Positions 6,070 through 14,206 of a stretch of DNA of 14,230 nucleotides are shown one piece after another; positions within the stretch are counted from its first letter, which is position 1, and the number at the start of each line of letters is the position of its first letter. The notes under the pieces were generated by a model that searched no databases, had not been told where the DNA came from, and worked only from the letters and a program-made list of their open reading frames with translations. The stretch comes from Leptolyngbya sp. SIO4C5 (lineage in GTDB: Bacteria > Cyanobacteriota > Cyanobacteriia > Phormidesmidales > Phormidesmidaceae): positions 1 through 14,230 of the forward strand of contig JAAHIC010000037.1 of assembly GCA_010671965.1 (NCBI GenBank). Direction: 5' to 3'. The translations under genes and the position numbers were made by a program.

Positions 6070-7437
6070 CTGAAAACCCGCGTCGTTCTTGTCCGTCATG
6101 GTCAAAGCACTTACAACGCCCAGAGGCGAATTCAAGGCCACTGCGATGATTCTGGCCTCACCGAGCTAGGCCAGCAGCAGGCCCGCAAAGTCGGCTCGGC
6201 GCTGCTGGGCATTCCCTTCCAGGCCGTGTATGCCAGTCCGCTGCAGCGAGCTAGTCACACTGCCGAACTGATTGTTGAGGTACTGCGATCGCAGACCCCT
6301 GCAATTCCTAATCCCACCCTGGACGCGGATCTGCGGGAAATTAGCCTGCCCCTGTGGGAGGGGATGAGCTTCAAGGACGCTGAAGCTCAGTATCCGGCAG
6401 AGTTTAGGGCTTGGCGATCGCAGCCAGAAACGCTCAAAATGCCCGTTCCAGATGACTCTGGCGCAGAGGCAGACTTCTACCCGGTGCGATCGCTATTTGA
6501 GCAGGCCCGGCGATTTTGGCAGTTTTTGCTCAGTAAGCATCAGGGGCAGACCGTTTTGCTGGTGGCTCACAGTGCTATCAACCGCGCCCTGATTGGCACC
6601 GCCTTAGATCTTGGCCCAGACCGCCAAAATAGCCTGCATCAGGCTAACTGTGGCATTAGTATTTTGAACTTTACAGGTGACTGGGGCGGTCCGGTGCAGC
6701 TAGAGTCGATGAATATCACCAGCCACATGGGGGAGCCGCTGCCGACTATGCGATCGCGGCACAAAGGCCCGCGGCTGCTGCTAGTGCGCCACGGCGAAAC
6801 CGAATGGAATCGGCAAAAACGTTTTCAGGGCCAAATTGATATTCCGCTGAATGAGAACGGCATTGCTCAGGCCGAAAAAGCGGCTGAGTTTCTGAAGTCG
6901 ATTCGGCTTGACGCGGCTGTTACCAGTCCGCTCCTGCGTCCTAAAGCCACAGCGGAAGCTATCCTCAAGCACCATCCCCATCTCACTCTGGGGCTAGAAG
7001 ATCGGCTGAAAGAAATTGGGCATGGCGAGTGGGAAGGTAAACTAGAAGCCGAAATCGAGACGGGCTATCCCGGCCTGCTGGCCCAGTGGCAAAGCGCTCC
7101 CGAAACCGTGCAGATGCCAGGAGAAGGGGGAGAAAATTTAGAGCAGGTATGGCATAGAGCGATCGCTGGCTGGCAGCAAATTGTCGCTGACCACAGCAAT
7201 ACCTCTGCCCCCGTGACGGTAATGGTGTCAGCCCACGACGCTGTGAACAAGGCGATTTTGTGCCACGTAGTAGGGCTAGGCCCGGATCATTTCTGGTGCT
7301 TCAAGCAGGGCAACGGGGCAGTAAGCGTGATTGACTATCCCGATGGCGCTGATAGCCAGCCCGTGTTGAGCGCTTCTAACATTACCACTCACCTATTCGA
7401 TAGCATTTTCGATCGCACTGCAGCCGGGGCGCTTTAG
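6070..7437 (+). CDS. Tandem two-domain histidine phosphatase (phosphoglycerate mutase-like)
   Basis: A 455-residue protein with two histidine phosphatase domains. Domain 1 has LVRHGQSTYN with phosphohistidine His10, LREI with proton donor Glu90, and VAHS with His167. Domain 2 has LVRHGETEWN with His241, LKEIGHGEWEG with Glu315, and SAHD with His389. Both active sites look intact. The double-domain layout resembles cyanobacterial and plant phosphatases annotated as 2-carboxy-D-arabinitol-1-phosphatase, which removes Rubisco-inhibiting sugar phosphates. That assignment is inference from architecture. Starting at the first ATG (6226) would delete the first RHG motif, so the start is placed at CTG 6070, which follows a good ribosome site. 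The downstream dihydroorotase-like gene begins 7 bp after the stop, so the two are probably one operon. Confidence 0.88.
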   Translation: MKTRVVLVRHGQSTYNAQRRIQGHCDDSGLTELGQQQARKVGSALLGIPFQAVYASPLQRASHTAELIVEVLRSQTPAIPNPTLDADLREISLPLWEGMSFKDAEAQYPAEFRAWRSQPETLKMPVPDDSGAEADFYPVRSLFEQARRFWQFLLSKHQGQTVLLVAHSAINRALIGTALDLGPDRQNSLHQANCGISILNFTGDWGGPVQLESMNITSHMGEPLPTMRSRHKGPRLLLVRHGETEWNRQKRFQGQIDIPLNENGIAQAEKAAEFLKSIRLDAAVTSPLLRPKATAEAILKHHPHLTLGLEDRLKEIGHGEWEGKLEAEIETGYPGLLAQWQSAPETVQMPGEGGENLEQVWHRAIAGWQQIVADHSNTSAPVTVMVSAHDAVNKAILCHVVGLGPDHFWCFKQGNGAVSVIDYPDGADSQPVLSASNITTHLFDSIFDRTAAGAL

Positions 7438-7444
7438 GCAGTCG

Positions 7445-8698
7445 ATGACCATGACGCTGATTCAGCAGGTGCGCGTTCTTGATCCGGTGAGCCAAACGGA
7501 TCAGATTGCAGACGTTCTGATTGAGGCGGGAGTTTTGCAGGCGATCGCCTCTCAGTTACCCTCTCCTGAATCCGCCGAGGTAATAGACGGACGGGGCAAG
7601 CTGTTTGCTCCAGGGTTAGTGGACTTGTACAGTCACAGCGGCGAACCGGGGTTTGAATCGCGTGAAACCCTAAGCTCTCTGCAGCAGGCCGCCGCCGCTG
7701 GCGGATTTACCCGCGTGGGGCTGCTGCCCACCACCCAGCCCGTCGCCGACAACCCAGCCGCGATTGCCCAGCTCAAAACACCCGGCCTGTTTCCCTGGGG
7801 AGCGCTGACCGTCGCCGCTCAGGGCCAGCAGATGAGTGATCTCGTCGAGCTGGCTGCCGTGGACGTAGTGGGCTTCACCGACAATCGCCCGCTCGACCAC
7901 TGGCTGCTGCTGCGACGGCTGCTGGAATATGCTCAGCCCTTGCAGAAGCCAATTGCTCTTTGGCCCTGTAGCCAAACTCTGACGGGCGGGGCGGCACGTG
8001 AAGGCATAGATGCCCTGCGCTTGGGGCTGCCCGGAATACCGGCGATCGCTGAAACAACGGCCCTAGCGGCGCTACTAGAGTGCGTTGCGGCAACAGGCAC
8101 GCCGGTTCATATCATGCGGGTTTCAACGGCCCGCAGCGTGGCGTTGATTGCCCAAGCTAAGGCCGCCGGATTCCCCATTACGGCCAGTACGACCTGGATG
8201 CATCTGCTGTTCAGCACCGCCGATTTAGCAACTTATGACCCAAATCTGCGCCTTGATCCGCCTTTAGGCACGCCGGCTGACCAGCAGGCTTTGATTGAGG
8301 GAGTACAGACCGGGACAATCGATGCGATCGCGGTTGATCACACTCCCTATACTTACGAAGAGAAGACGGTTCCCTTTGCCCTAGCTCCCCCCGGCGTGAT
8401 TGGTTTAGAGCTGACTTTGCCTATCCTTTGGCAGCGATTTGTCGCCTCTGGGCAGTGGTCAGCTCTGCAGCTTTGGGCTAGCCTCAGCCGGCAGCCAGCC
8501 AACTGTCTCGCCCAGGCACCCCCTACCTTAGCGGTTGACCAGCCTTTGGAAGCCATTCTGTTTGAGCCGCAGGTTGCCTGGGCAGCAACCGAAAAGAGGC
8601 TGAAATCACTTTCTGCCAACACCCCCTGGCTGGGACAGACCCTAAACGGACGGGTGCTGCAAAACTGGTCAGGATTGGGCCGTCAGGCTGGGATCTGA
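7445..8698 (+). CDS. Dihydroorotase-like protein, probably non-catalytic (PyrC'-type)
   Basis: A 417-residue amidohydrolase-fold protein whose framework is clearly class I dihydroorotase: APGLVD (55-60), GGFTRVGLLPTTQP, LRLGLPGIPAIAE, HIMRVSTARS and VDHTPYTYEEK. The catalytic site is degraded. The usual DxHxHxRxPG reads DLYSHSGEPG (60-69): the first metal His is Tyr62 and the substrate-binding Arg is Gly66. The HCED motif is PCSQ (174-177), the HVST His is Arg225, and the PHH segment is WMH. Asp298 and one His remain, but the following conserved His is Tyr302. Such proteins are known as PyrC' partners that support aspartate carbamoyltransferase assembly in Pseudomonas, so a structural role with PyrB is the leading inference. 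No pyrB is in the window. An ATG at 7451 is a close alternative start. It is likely co-transcribed with the phosphatase. Confidence 0.87.
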   Translation: MTMTLIQQVRVLDPVSQTDQIADVLIEAGVLQAIASQLPSPESAEVIDGRGKLFAPGLVDLYSHSGEPGFESRETLSSLQQAAAAGGFTRVGLLPTTQPVADNPAAIAQLKTPGLFPWGALTVAAQGQQMSDLVELAAVDVVGFTDNRPLDHWLLLRRLLEYAQPLQKPIALWPCSQTLTGGAAREGIDALRLGLPGIPAIAETTALAALLECVAATGTPVHIMRVSTARSVALIAQAKAAGFPITASTTWMHLLFSTADLATYDPNLRLDPPLGTPADQQALIEGVQTGTIDAIAVDHTPYTYEEKTVPFALAPPGVIGLELTLPILWQRFVASGQWSALQLWASLSRQPANCLAQAPPTLAVDQPLEAILFEPQVAWAATEKRLKSLSANTPWLGQTLNGRVLQNWSGLGRQAGI

Positions 8699-8761
8699 GT
8701 GCCTGGCAGACACAGCAGATAAACCGATCTGTGCTAGCTGTTATAACGGCGAGGCCGAAAG

Positions 8762-8807
8762 CCTGAGAAATACGCCGCAATTCCCAGCTTCTATCGGCAA
8801 TCTCAGG
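8762..8807 (+). other. Inverted repeat, possible terminator of the dihydroorotase-like gene
   Basis: CCTGAGA (8762-8768) pairs with TCTCAGG (8801-8807). An inner GCCG/CGGC pair (8774-8777 and 8795-8798) falls inside the loop, and TTTATAT follows. The loop is long and the U-tract interrupted, so this is only a weak candidate for termination. The rest of the 226-bp spacer (8699-8924) should hold the CHRD gene promoter. A TTGAAT at 8838 lacks a clear -10 partner, and GCATCCA (8823) and TGGATGC (8872) form a further inverted pair. Confidence 0.3.
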
Positions 8808-8924
8808 TTTATATAGCAAAATGCATCCAAATTAGCCTTGAATCCGTAATACTCTTAGAACTTAGCCGCAATGGATGCGGATCGGTTCTGTTCACCTTTA
8901 GAGTTATCAAAGCATTAGCTGGAC

Positions 8925-9455
8925 ATGAAAAATATGCAGAAAAGAATGCAAACTTTTGGTCTTGTCGGCGGTACTCTGGCGCTAGCACTTGGCGTCGGGC
9001 ACGTTGCTCGCGCGGGGCATACCAATACGCTGCTGTCAGCAGACTTAGATGGCAGTGCGGTTGTTGGCAGTGCTGCTATCAGTGACGAAATAGTTGGAGA
9101 TATTACTGGTACAGGCGAGGCCTATGTCTTCGGCATTGATGGAGATGAAACGACCCTTTGCTACACCCTGGAAGTCGCCGGGATCCAGCTTGTGCCTGTG
9201 GGTGAAGGCATAGCCGCGCACATCCATGAAGGGGCAATGGGCGAAAATGGCCCCGTTGTAGCTGCCCTGGCTGGCCCTGAGGATGGCAATGCTGCTGACT
9301 GCCTGACTGAGGGAGAAGAAGGCAAATTTCCGACTGGGGAAGCCGGTATTGTTCAGCGCATCCTGGACAACCCTGATGACTTCTACGTCCAAGTTCACAA
9401 TCCACAGTATCCGGACGGAGCAATTCGAGGACAGCTAGCAGGAACGCACCACTAA
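8925..9455 (+). CDS. Exported CHRD-domain protein
   Basis: A 176-residue protein with a signal peptide (basic MKNMQKRMQTF, then GLVGGTLALALGVGHV, cleavage predicted after ARA at residue 30). The mature part is one CHRD domain, recognised by AAHIHEGAMGENGPVVAAL (97-115, with His99 and His101) and the closing HNPQYPDGAIRGQL (158-171). CHRD domains were named from chordin and occur in many secreted bacterial proteins of unknown role. The two cysteines, Cys79 and Cys126, could form a disulfide. The mature protein is acidic. The first ATG (8925) is used, but ATGs at 8934 and 8946 are also in frame and no strong ribosome site distinguishes them. It is followed by a small non-coding spacer and appears to be a single-gene unit. 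Confidence 0.87.
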   Translation: MKNMQKRMQTFGLVGGTLALALGVGHVARAGHTNTLLSADLDGSAVVGSAAISDEIVGDITGTGEAYVFGIDGDETTLCYTLEVAGIQLVPVGEGIAAHIHEGAMGENGPVVAALAGPEDGNAADCLTEGEEGKFPTGEAGIVQRILDNPDDFYVQVHNPQYPDGAIRGQLAGTHH

Positions 9456-9502
9456 GCTCGTTGCTTGGCTACCGCTCTGCTTTCCATTAGGTTCGCTCGG
9501 CT

Positions 9503-9530
9503 GCGCCACAGGACGTTGCTCCCGTGGCGC
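9503..9530 (+). other. Hairpin downstream of the CHRD gene
   Basis: GCGCCAC (9503-9509) pairs with GTGGCGC (9524-9530) around a 14-nt loop, 47 bp after the CHRD stop. It lacks a following T-run, so it is not a classical intrinsic terminator. The right arm merges into a HIP1 octamer. I see no gene in 9456-9658. Confidence 0.4.
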
Positions 9531-9658
9531 GATCGCCCTGTTGATAAAGGCTAAATCAGCTCAGCTGGTTGCCCGCTATGGCCAGCAGCTTTCACCTAGC
9601 TGTAGGCGGCCTGCTTACCAAAATTTTCTGCTGCCCATGTTGCACTCGGTAACGAAAG

Positions 9659-9904
9659 TTAAGCGGTTGCCGAAGTCGTGACGGCTTTGCTGCTGCGCTG
9701 CTGCGTTTCATGAGGCTCTAAGTGATAGCCCAAGACCTGAACACCCTTGCAGAAAACCCCTAGCTTTGGGTGCATTTCAAAGGCGGGCTTTTTCTTTTGC
9801 GCCCATTCTTGCTCAGTGAAAATGAGAAAACGCTGATTGCCGCGAGCTAATCGAACTGGGATCCGGCGACTGCGAGAAACTAATGTGTGAGTTGGCGTAA
9901 ACAT
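9659..9904 (-). CDS. Small hypothetical protein, 81 residues
   Basis: A soluble, basic protein: MFTPTHTLVSRSRRIPVRLA, then FLIFTEQEWAQKKKPAFEMH (about 26-45), PKLGVFCKGVQVLGYHLEP (46-64) and a low-complexity Ser/Thr/Ala tail. The alternation of hydrophobic and charged residues looks like a compact beta-rich fold, and the codons look coding rather than random. AAGG lies about 7 bases before the ATG at 9904, which supports translation. I have an impression of related small cyanobacterial proteins with MFTPTH and EQEW patterns, but cannot verify it. It has no membrane segment or signal peptide. It lies alone between the CHRD gene (convergent) and the clpC leader (divergent). No function is proposed. 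Confidence 0.6.
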   Translation of the reverse strand: MFTPTHTLVSRSRRIPVRLARGNQRFLIFTEQEWAQKKKPAFEMHPKLGVFCKGVQVLGYHLEPHETQQRSSKAVTTSATA

Positions 9905-10291
9905 GACTAACCTTGACGCTTCAATTTTTGACCTCTAAAAGCCCTGAAGATTGGGCAACGTAGCCCCTCAGCTTCACCGGGCTGCATTTGTGTGAATTCA
10001 AGTTAACAGATAATGTTAAATTGTGTAAATACTTCTCAGGTAGGACGTAACCTGTGCTGAAAAGCGATCGCTTAGTAAGCTTGTAAAAAACTCTGCAAAT
10101 CCTGACCCTACTCGCCTTGCTTCGGCTCTCCTCACTGCCAATTGCCCACATTTATCGTTACATTGACAATCAAGACAGGAAATATAAGTTAACAGGTTTC
10201 ATGACGGCGTTGAAGACAATGCAATCAACAGCGCTTCTTACAGCTCTCAAAGGATGCGAGAGCTTACACATTCTGGTAGAGGATAGACAAC
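9905..10291. promoter_or_regulatory. clpC upstream regulatory region
   Basis: A 387-bp spacer with divergent genes on both sides and no convincing coding region. It contains a palindrome (10003-10019), two copies of AAGTTAACAG (10000-10009 and 10186-10195), a HIP1 site at about 10064, and a perfect -35 consensus TTGACA at 10163-10168. A TATAAG at 10183-10188 would be a -10 only with a short 14-bp spacer, so the promoter call is tentative. The length fits a stress- or sigma-regulated promoter for clpC plus the promoter of the small - strand gene. Confidence 0.5.
10003..10019. promoter_or_regulatory. Palindrome TTAACA-N5-TGTTAA, possible operator
   Basis: A perfect 6-bp inverted repeat separated by 5 bp, in an AT-rich stretch about 270 bp before the clpC start. 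The arm plus flank, AAGTTAACAG, recurs at 10186-10195 next to the candidate promoter. The symmetry suits a dimeric regulator. It does not match the heat-shock CIRCE element. Function is inferred. Confidence 0.4.
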
Positions 10292-12772
10292 ATGTTTGAA
10301 CGGTTTACCAACACAGCGATCGCTGTCATCCTAAGAGCGCAAGAAGAGGCTCGCGCCCTCGGCCACAGCTTTGTCGGCACAGAGCAGCTATTGCTAGGTC
10401 TCCTGAAGGAAGGTACAAGCGTTGCCGCTAAAGTTTTAGACGACGTTGGCGTGGCCCTGCCGGAAGCTCGCAAGGAAGTTGAGGCCATTATTGGCCGGGG
10501 CAAAGGCAAAGTGCCGGCAGAAGTTCCCTTCACCCCCAAAGTTAAGCAAGTTTTCGAGCAGGCATTTCAGGAAGCTCGTAAGCTCGATCACCCCTACATT
10601 GAGCCAGCCCACATTCTGCTCAGCCTGACCCAAAGCGGCGAGAGTGTGGCCTACAAAGTGCTGAATAACTTAGGCGCTAATCCGGCTGATATTCGCACCC
10701 GGCTGATTCAGTCTCTGGGAGAAGCGGCAGCGGCAGCCCCTGCAGGGGCTCCCAGCCGTCGCGGCATGTTCCAGCAGTCCCCCCAGCGCTCTAAAGGTAA
10801 GGCTTTAGAGGAGTTTGGCAACGACTTAACCCAGCAAGCCGCTGATGGCAAGATTGACCCGGTCGTGGGCCGTCACAAAGAAATCGAGCGCGTCATCCAA
10901 ATTTTGGGTCGCCGCACCAAGAATAACCCGGTGCTCGTGGGTGAACCCGGCGTGGGTAAAACCGCGATCGCTGAAGGCTTGGCCCAGCGCATCGTCAATC
11001 AGGACGTGCCAGAGAGCCTGCTAGAAAAACGGGTCATCAGCCTCGATATGGGCTTAGTGGTTTCCGGGACTCGTTTTCGGGGCGACTTTGAAGAGCGTCT
11101 CACCCAGATTATTGCGGAAGTACGCCAAGACCCCAACGTCATTTTAGTGATTGATGAAATTCACACCCTCGTCGGAGCCGGTTCTCTCGATGGCGGCATG
11201 GATGCGGCTAACATGCTAAAGCCTGCATTGGCCAGAGGCGAACTGCAGTGCATTGGTGCCACTACCTTAGATGAGTACCGCAAGCACATCGAGCGTGATG
11301 CGGCCCTAGAGCGTCGCTTTCAGTCTGTGATGGTGGCTCCGCCTTCCGTTGAAGAAACCCTGGAAATTTTGGAAGGGCTGCGCGGACGCTACGAGCAGTT
11401 CCACAACCTGCTGATTTCTGATGATGCTCTAGAGGCGGCTGCCAAGCTTTCTGATCGCTACATCAGCGATCGCCACCTGCCCGACAAAGCCATTGACCTG
11501 ATCGATGAGGCGGGCTCACGTGTGCGCCTGCGTCATACCCGGCCCACTGCCAAGAAAGAAATCAAGCGGGCGCTGCGGCAGGCTAAGCAAGATCTAGACA
11601 ATGCCGTACAGGTGCAAGACTTCACGAAGGCAACTGAGCTGCGCGATCGCCAGCAGGATCTGCTGCAAGAGCTAATGGAGGCAGAAGGCGAAATCAACAA
11701 CGCCGAGCGGCCCACGGTAGACATGGAAGACATTGCTGACATTGTCTCTTCCTGGACAGGCGTTCCCGTCAATCAGCTCACCGAGTCTGAGTCCGCTATG
11801 CTGCTGCACCTAGAAGATACGCTGCATGAGCGGCTGATTGGTCAAGAAGAGGCTGTGGTTGCGGTTTCTCGCGCCATTCGCCGCGCCCGTGTTGGTCTAG
11901 CTAGCCCCGATCGTCCCATTGCTAGCCTGTTCTTCTCCGGCCCTACTGGCGTGGGTAAGACGGAACTAGCTAAAGCTCTAGCAACAGCCGTCTTCGGGGC
12001 TGAAGAGGCCATGATTCGTCTAGACATGTCCGAATTTATGGAAGGCCATACAGTGTCTAAGCTGATTGGCTCCCCGCCGGGATATGTCGGCTATGACGAG
12101 GGCGGTCAGCTCACAGAGGCAGTACGGCGTCGGCCCTACACCGTCATTCTGCTGGACGAAATTGAGAAAGCTCACCCGGATGTGTTTAACATTCTGCTGC
12201 AGGTGCTAGATGACGGTCGCCTCAGCGATGCCAAAGGTCGTGTCGTCAGCTTCAAGAATACGCTGCTGATCATGACCTCCAATATTGGCTCTAAGGTGAT
12301 TGAGAAAGGGGGCGGCGGTCTTGGCTTTGAGCTGGGCTTTGAAGATTCAGCTACGGCCCAGTATCATCGCATCCGCAATCTGGTCAACGAGGAGCTAAAG
12401 CAGTTCTTCCGCCCAGAAATGCTGAACCGTCTAGACGAAATTATCGTCTTCCGTCAGCTTAACCGCGATGAAGTCATCGAAATTGCCGAGCTTATGACCC
12501 GTGAGGTCGAGAAGCGCCTCAGCGATCGCCAGATTACCCTGCAGCTCAGCGCAGCCTTCAAAGAGCGGCTGATCACGGAGGGTTACGATCCTAGCTACGG
12601 GGCTAGACCGATGCGCCGCGCGATCGCCCGCCTGATTGAGGACAATTTGGCTGAAGCAATTCTGGCAGGTGAGCTGGAAGACGGCGATACCGCGCTGCTA
12701 GACGTAGACGATGACGGTCAAATTCGGGTCAGCCCGGCCCGTGAACCGGCCCTAGCTGGCGCAGCCCGTTAA
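10292..12772 (+). CDS. clpC: ATP-dependent Clp protease ATP-binding subunit ClpC
   Basis: An 826-residue Hsp100 AAA+ unfoldase that feeds substrates to the ClpP/ClpR protease in the cytoplasm. In order: double Clp N-domain (1-145), linker, first AAA+ module with Walker A GEPGVGKT (217-224) and Walker B VIDE (286-289), middle/UVR region (about 424-460), second module with Walker A GPTGVGKT (550-557) and Walker B LLDE (620-623), and a C-terminal D2 domain. The LGF tripeptide at 677-679 lies in the loop that docks ClpP, so this is a protease partner, not a ClpB disaggregase. Length and motifs match cyanobacterial and chloroplast ClpC. AGAGGA eight bases before the ATG supports the start [10 protein letters not shown]. 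It is monocistronic, with a strong terminator 30 bp downstream. ClpC is usually essential in cyanobacteria. Confidence 0.97.
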   Translation: MFERFTNTAIAVILRAQEEARALGHSFVGTEQLLLGLLKEGTSVAAKVLDDVGVALPEARKEVEAIIGRGKGKVPAEVPFTPKVKQVFEQAFQEARKLDHPYIEPAHILLSLTQSGESVAYKVLNNLGANPADIRTRLIQSLGEAAAAAPAGAPSRRGMFQQSPQRSKGKALEEFGNDLTQQAADGKIDPVVGRHKEIERVIQILGRRTKNNPVLVGEPGVGKTAIAEGLAQRIVNQDVPESLLEKRVISLDMGLVVSGTRFRGDFEERLTQIIAEVRQDPNVILVIDEIHTLVGAGSLDGGMDAANMLKPALARGELQCIGATTLDEYRKHIERDAALERRFQSVMVAPPSVEETLEILEGLRGRYEQFHNLLISDDALEAAAKLSDRYISDRHLPDKAIDLIDEAGSRVRLRHTRPTAKKEIKRALRQAKQDLDNAVQVQDFTKATELRDRQQDLLQELMEAEGEINNAERPTVDMEDIADIVSSWTGVPVNQLTESESAMLLHLEDTLHERLIGQEEAVVAVSRAIRRARVGLASPDRPIASLFFSGPTGVGKTELAKALATAVFGAEEAMIRLDMSEFMEGHTVSKLIGSPPGYVGYDEGGQLTEAVRRRPYTVILLDEIEKAHPDVFNILLQVLDDGRLSDAKGRVVSFKNTLLIMTSNIGSKVIEKGGGGLGFELGFEDSATAQYHRIRNLVNEELKQFFRPEMLNRLDEIIVFRQLNRDEVIEIAELMTREVEKRLSDRQITLQLSAAFKERLITEGYDPSYGARPMRRAIARLIEDNLAEAILAGELEDGDTALLDVDDDGQIRVSPAREPALAGAAR

Positions 12773-12802
12773 TTTAGCTGACTTGTCTATCCTGAAAAAC
12801 TG

Positions 12803-12832
12803 GCTCCCAGGCTGCGGCCTGGGAGCTTTTTT
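12803..12832 (+). terminator. Intrinsic terminator of clpC
   Basis: GCTCCCAGGC (12803-12812) pairs perfectly with GCCTGGGAGC (12817-12826) around a TGCG tetraloop and is followed by six T (12827-12832). It begins 30 bp after the clpC stop and about 50 bp before dapB, so it separates the two transcription units and implies dapB has its own promoter in the short gap, or depends on read-through. Confidence 0.93.
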
Positions 12833-12879
12833 GCGCAATTCATGCCTACAATGCCCATGTGGCAAACTGCGGAGACATC

Positions 12880-13704
12880 ATGACGAACCAAACTACAATT
12901 CCAGTCGTTGTCAATGGCGCCTGCGGCAAAATGGGCCGCGAGGTGATCAAAGCGGTGTCTCAGGCTGAAGATATGACGCTGGTGGGGGCCATCGACAAAA
13001 ATCCGGCAGTGCAGGGGCAAGATATTGGCGAAGTGATCGGTGGTGGGCCGTTAGAGATTCCGGTCATGGCCGATCTAGAAGCGACCTTAGTGATGGCCCA
13101 GTCGGCAGGGCAGGCCGTAATGGTGGACTTCACGCACCCCAACACGGTCTATGAAACCACCCGCGCTGCGATCGCCTATGGCGTCCGCCCTGTCGTTGGC
13201 ACCACTGGCCTCAGCGTCGAACAAATTCGCGATCTAGCTGAGTTTGCTGATAAAGCCAGCACAGGCTGCCTCATTATCCCTAACTTTTCGATTGGCGTGG
13301 TGCTGATGCAGCAGGCAGCTCAGCAGGCAGCCCAATATTTTAACCACGTCGAAATTATTGAGCTGCACCACAACCAGAAAGCAGACGCCCCTAGCGGTAC
13401 AGCGGTGCAGACAGCGCAGATGTTGGCTCAGGTGCAGCAGACGTTTAATCCGCCCGAAGTCGAGGAAACTGAAAAAATTAGCGGCTCGCGCGGGGGGACT
13501 ACGGCTGAAGGCATTCGTATTCACAGCGTTCGCCTGCCGGGGCTGATTGCTCACCAGGAAATTATCTTTGGCGATCCAGGGCAAATCTATACGCTACGCC
13601 ATGACACCAGCGATCGCGCTTCTTTTATGCCCGGTGTTCTTCTCTCTATCCGCCGCGTAATGCCGCTTAAGTCGCTGATCTATGGCTTAGACAAAATCCT
13701 TTAA
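12880..13704 (+). CDS. dapB: 4-hydroxy-tetrahydrodipicolinate reductase DapB
   Basis: A 274-residue cytoplasmic enzyme of the diaminopimelate/lysine pathway, reducing the DapA product with NAD(P)H. The N-terminal Rossmann motif reads [13 protein letters not shown], a GxxGxxG loop near residue 11. GTTGLS marks the nucleotide-domain hinge, [16 protein letters not shown] contains the catalytic His pair and Lys of the substrate site, and the end is the typical [20 protein letters not shown]. Length is normal. The ATG at 12880 has GGAG five bases upstream and gives the expected N terminus; a GTG at 12859 is in frame but adds only seven unconserved residues. It follows the clpC terminator. No other lysine gene is adjacent. 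Confidence 0.96.
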   Translation: MTNQTTIPVVVNGACGKMGREVIKAVSQAEDMTLVGAIDKNPAVQGQDIGEVIGGGPLEIPVMADLEATLVMAQSAGQAVMVDFTHPNTVYETTRAAIAYGVRPVVGTTGLSVEQIRDLAEFADKASTGCLIIPNFSIGVVLMQQAAQQAAQYFNHVEIIELHHNQKADAPSGTAVQTAQMLAQVQQTFNPPEVEETEKISGSRGGTTAEGIRIHSVRLPGLIAHQEIIFGDPGQIYTLRHDTSDRASFMPGVLLSIRRVMPLKSLIYGLDKIL

Positions 13705-14018
13705 ACTTAGCTTTTCTAAGCAAAGTTTCTAACTCAAAAGAGTTGACAAAATTGACAGTATTAAGCTGAGTTTGCTGCCGAAAAATTGCTGTCAAGCTAG
13801 CAGCCACAAGATAGCTGAAATTGCTCCGCCCAATTAACATAAAAAAAATTGCCTGACCCATATAGCCCCCCGGGTCAGGCATTTACCTGTAAGGATGCTT
13901 GTAAGCAAAGAACCGCCGCATCTAAATTGCCCCCTAAGATGCTTTGGTTTTCTCTGCCTGCCTCCTTCAGAATTGATTCCATTGTGCTATTTAATCCCGG
14001 GTAATAGCTTCGCCATAA
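13705..14018. other. Non-coding region after dapB
   Basis: No convincing gene is seen on either strand. Small hairpins follow the dapB stop: CTTAG/CTAAG (13706-13720) and AACTC/GAGTT (13731-13744). TTGACA occurs twice, at 13743 and 13752, with no matching -10 element. HIP1 octamers, frequent elsewhere, are absent from 13618 to the window end. This could be the leader or tail of a gene lying beyond the right edge. Confidence 0.55.
13841..13881 (-). terminator. Hairpin with T8 tail on the minus strand, candidate terminator
   Basis: TGCCTGACCC (13850-13859) pairs perfectly with GGGTCAGGCA (13872-13881) around a 12-nt loop. On the - strand the stem is followed after one base by eight T (the A8 tract at 13841-13848). 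On the + strand only three T follow. It therefore best fits termination of a - strand transcript entering from the right, though it could also end dapB read-through. Confidence 0.75.
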
Positions 14019-14042
14019 CTACCGAAAATCATAAAAAAAGGC
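14019..14042. repeat. Left arm of right-edge inverted repeat
   Basis: Positions 14019-14042 are the exact reverse complement of 14207-14230. After one mismatched base, a further three bases (14044-14046 with 14203-14205) also pair. The intervening segment is 164 nt. It contains a small TGCCA-AAA-TGGCA hairpin (14095-14107) and no gene. Confidence 0.85.
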
Positions 14043-14206
14043 GTTGAAGAAAAGCAGCAAGATTCCGTGAAAACACGAGATATTTTCTAATTTCTGCCAA
14101 AATGGCAAAACTCAGCCCAAACAGGGGAACAATCGCTGCCCTATCTGCATCTACTAACAGTTTGATACTCGACTGCGATTGTCGGCTGCTATCCTAAGAA
14201 CACAAT

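Larger units (their letters stand above)
345..13617. repeat. Dispersed HIP1 octamers (GCGATCGC), about 30 copies
   Basis: The palindromic octamer occurs about 30 times between its first copy (345-352) and last copy (13610-13617), mostly inside genes and in every reading-frame context. This density is far above chance and is a recognised hallmark of many cyanobacterial genomes. No copy lies in 8049-8322, roughly 8335-9527, or after 13617. It is the main basis for the taxonomic call. Confidence 0.9.

Noticed and set aside
5911..6141. N-terminal extension of the CPBP protein by 77 residues
   Set aside because: It would overlap the start of the divergent phosphatase and put unconserved polar sequence before a good membrane helix.
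9045..9423. Two overlapping - strand frames across the CHRD gene
   Set aside because: Both are antisense to a gene with a signal peptide and clear CHRD motifs; they lack ribosome sites.
10117..10299. A 60-codon + strand frame just before clpC
   Set aside because: It overlaps the clpC start, begins at a non-ATG codon without a ribosome site, and reads as random sequence.
13743..13757. Two TTGACA hexamers as a promoter
   Set aside because: No -10 element lies at a suitable distance from either copy, and no gene follows on the + strand within the window.
13667..13882. A 71-codon - strand frame after dapB
   Set aside because: It crosses the terminator-like hairpin and overlaps the dapB 3' end in antisense; no protein features.
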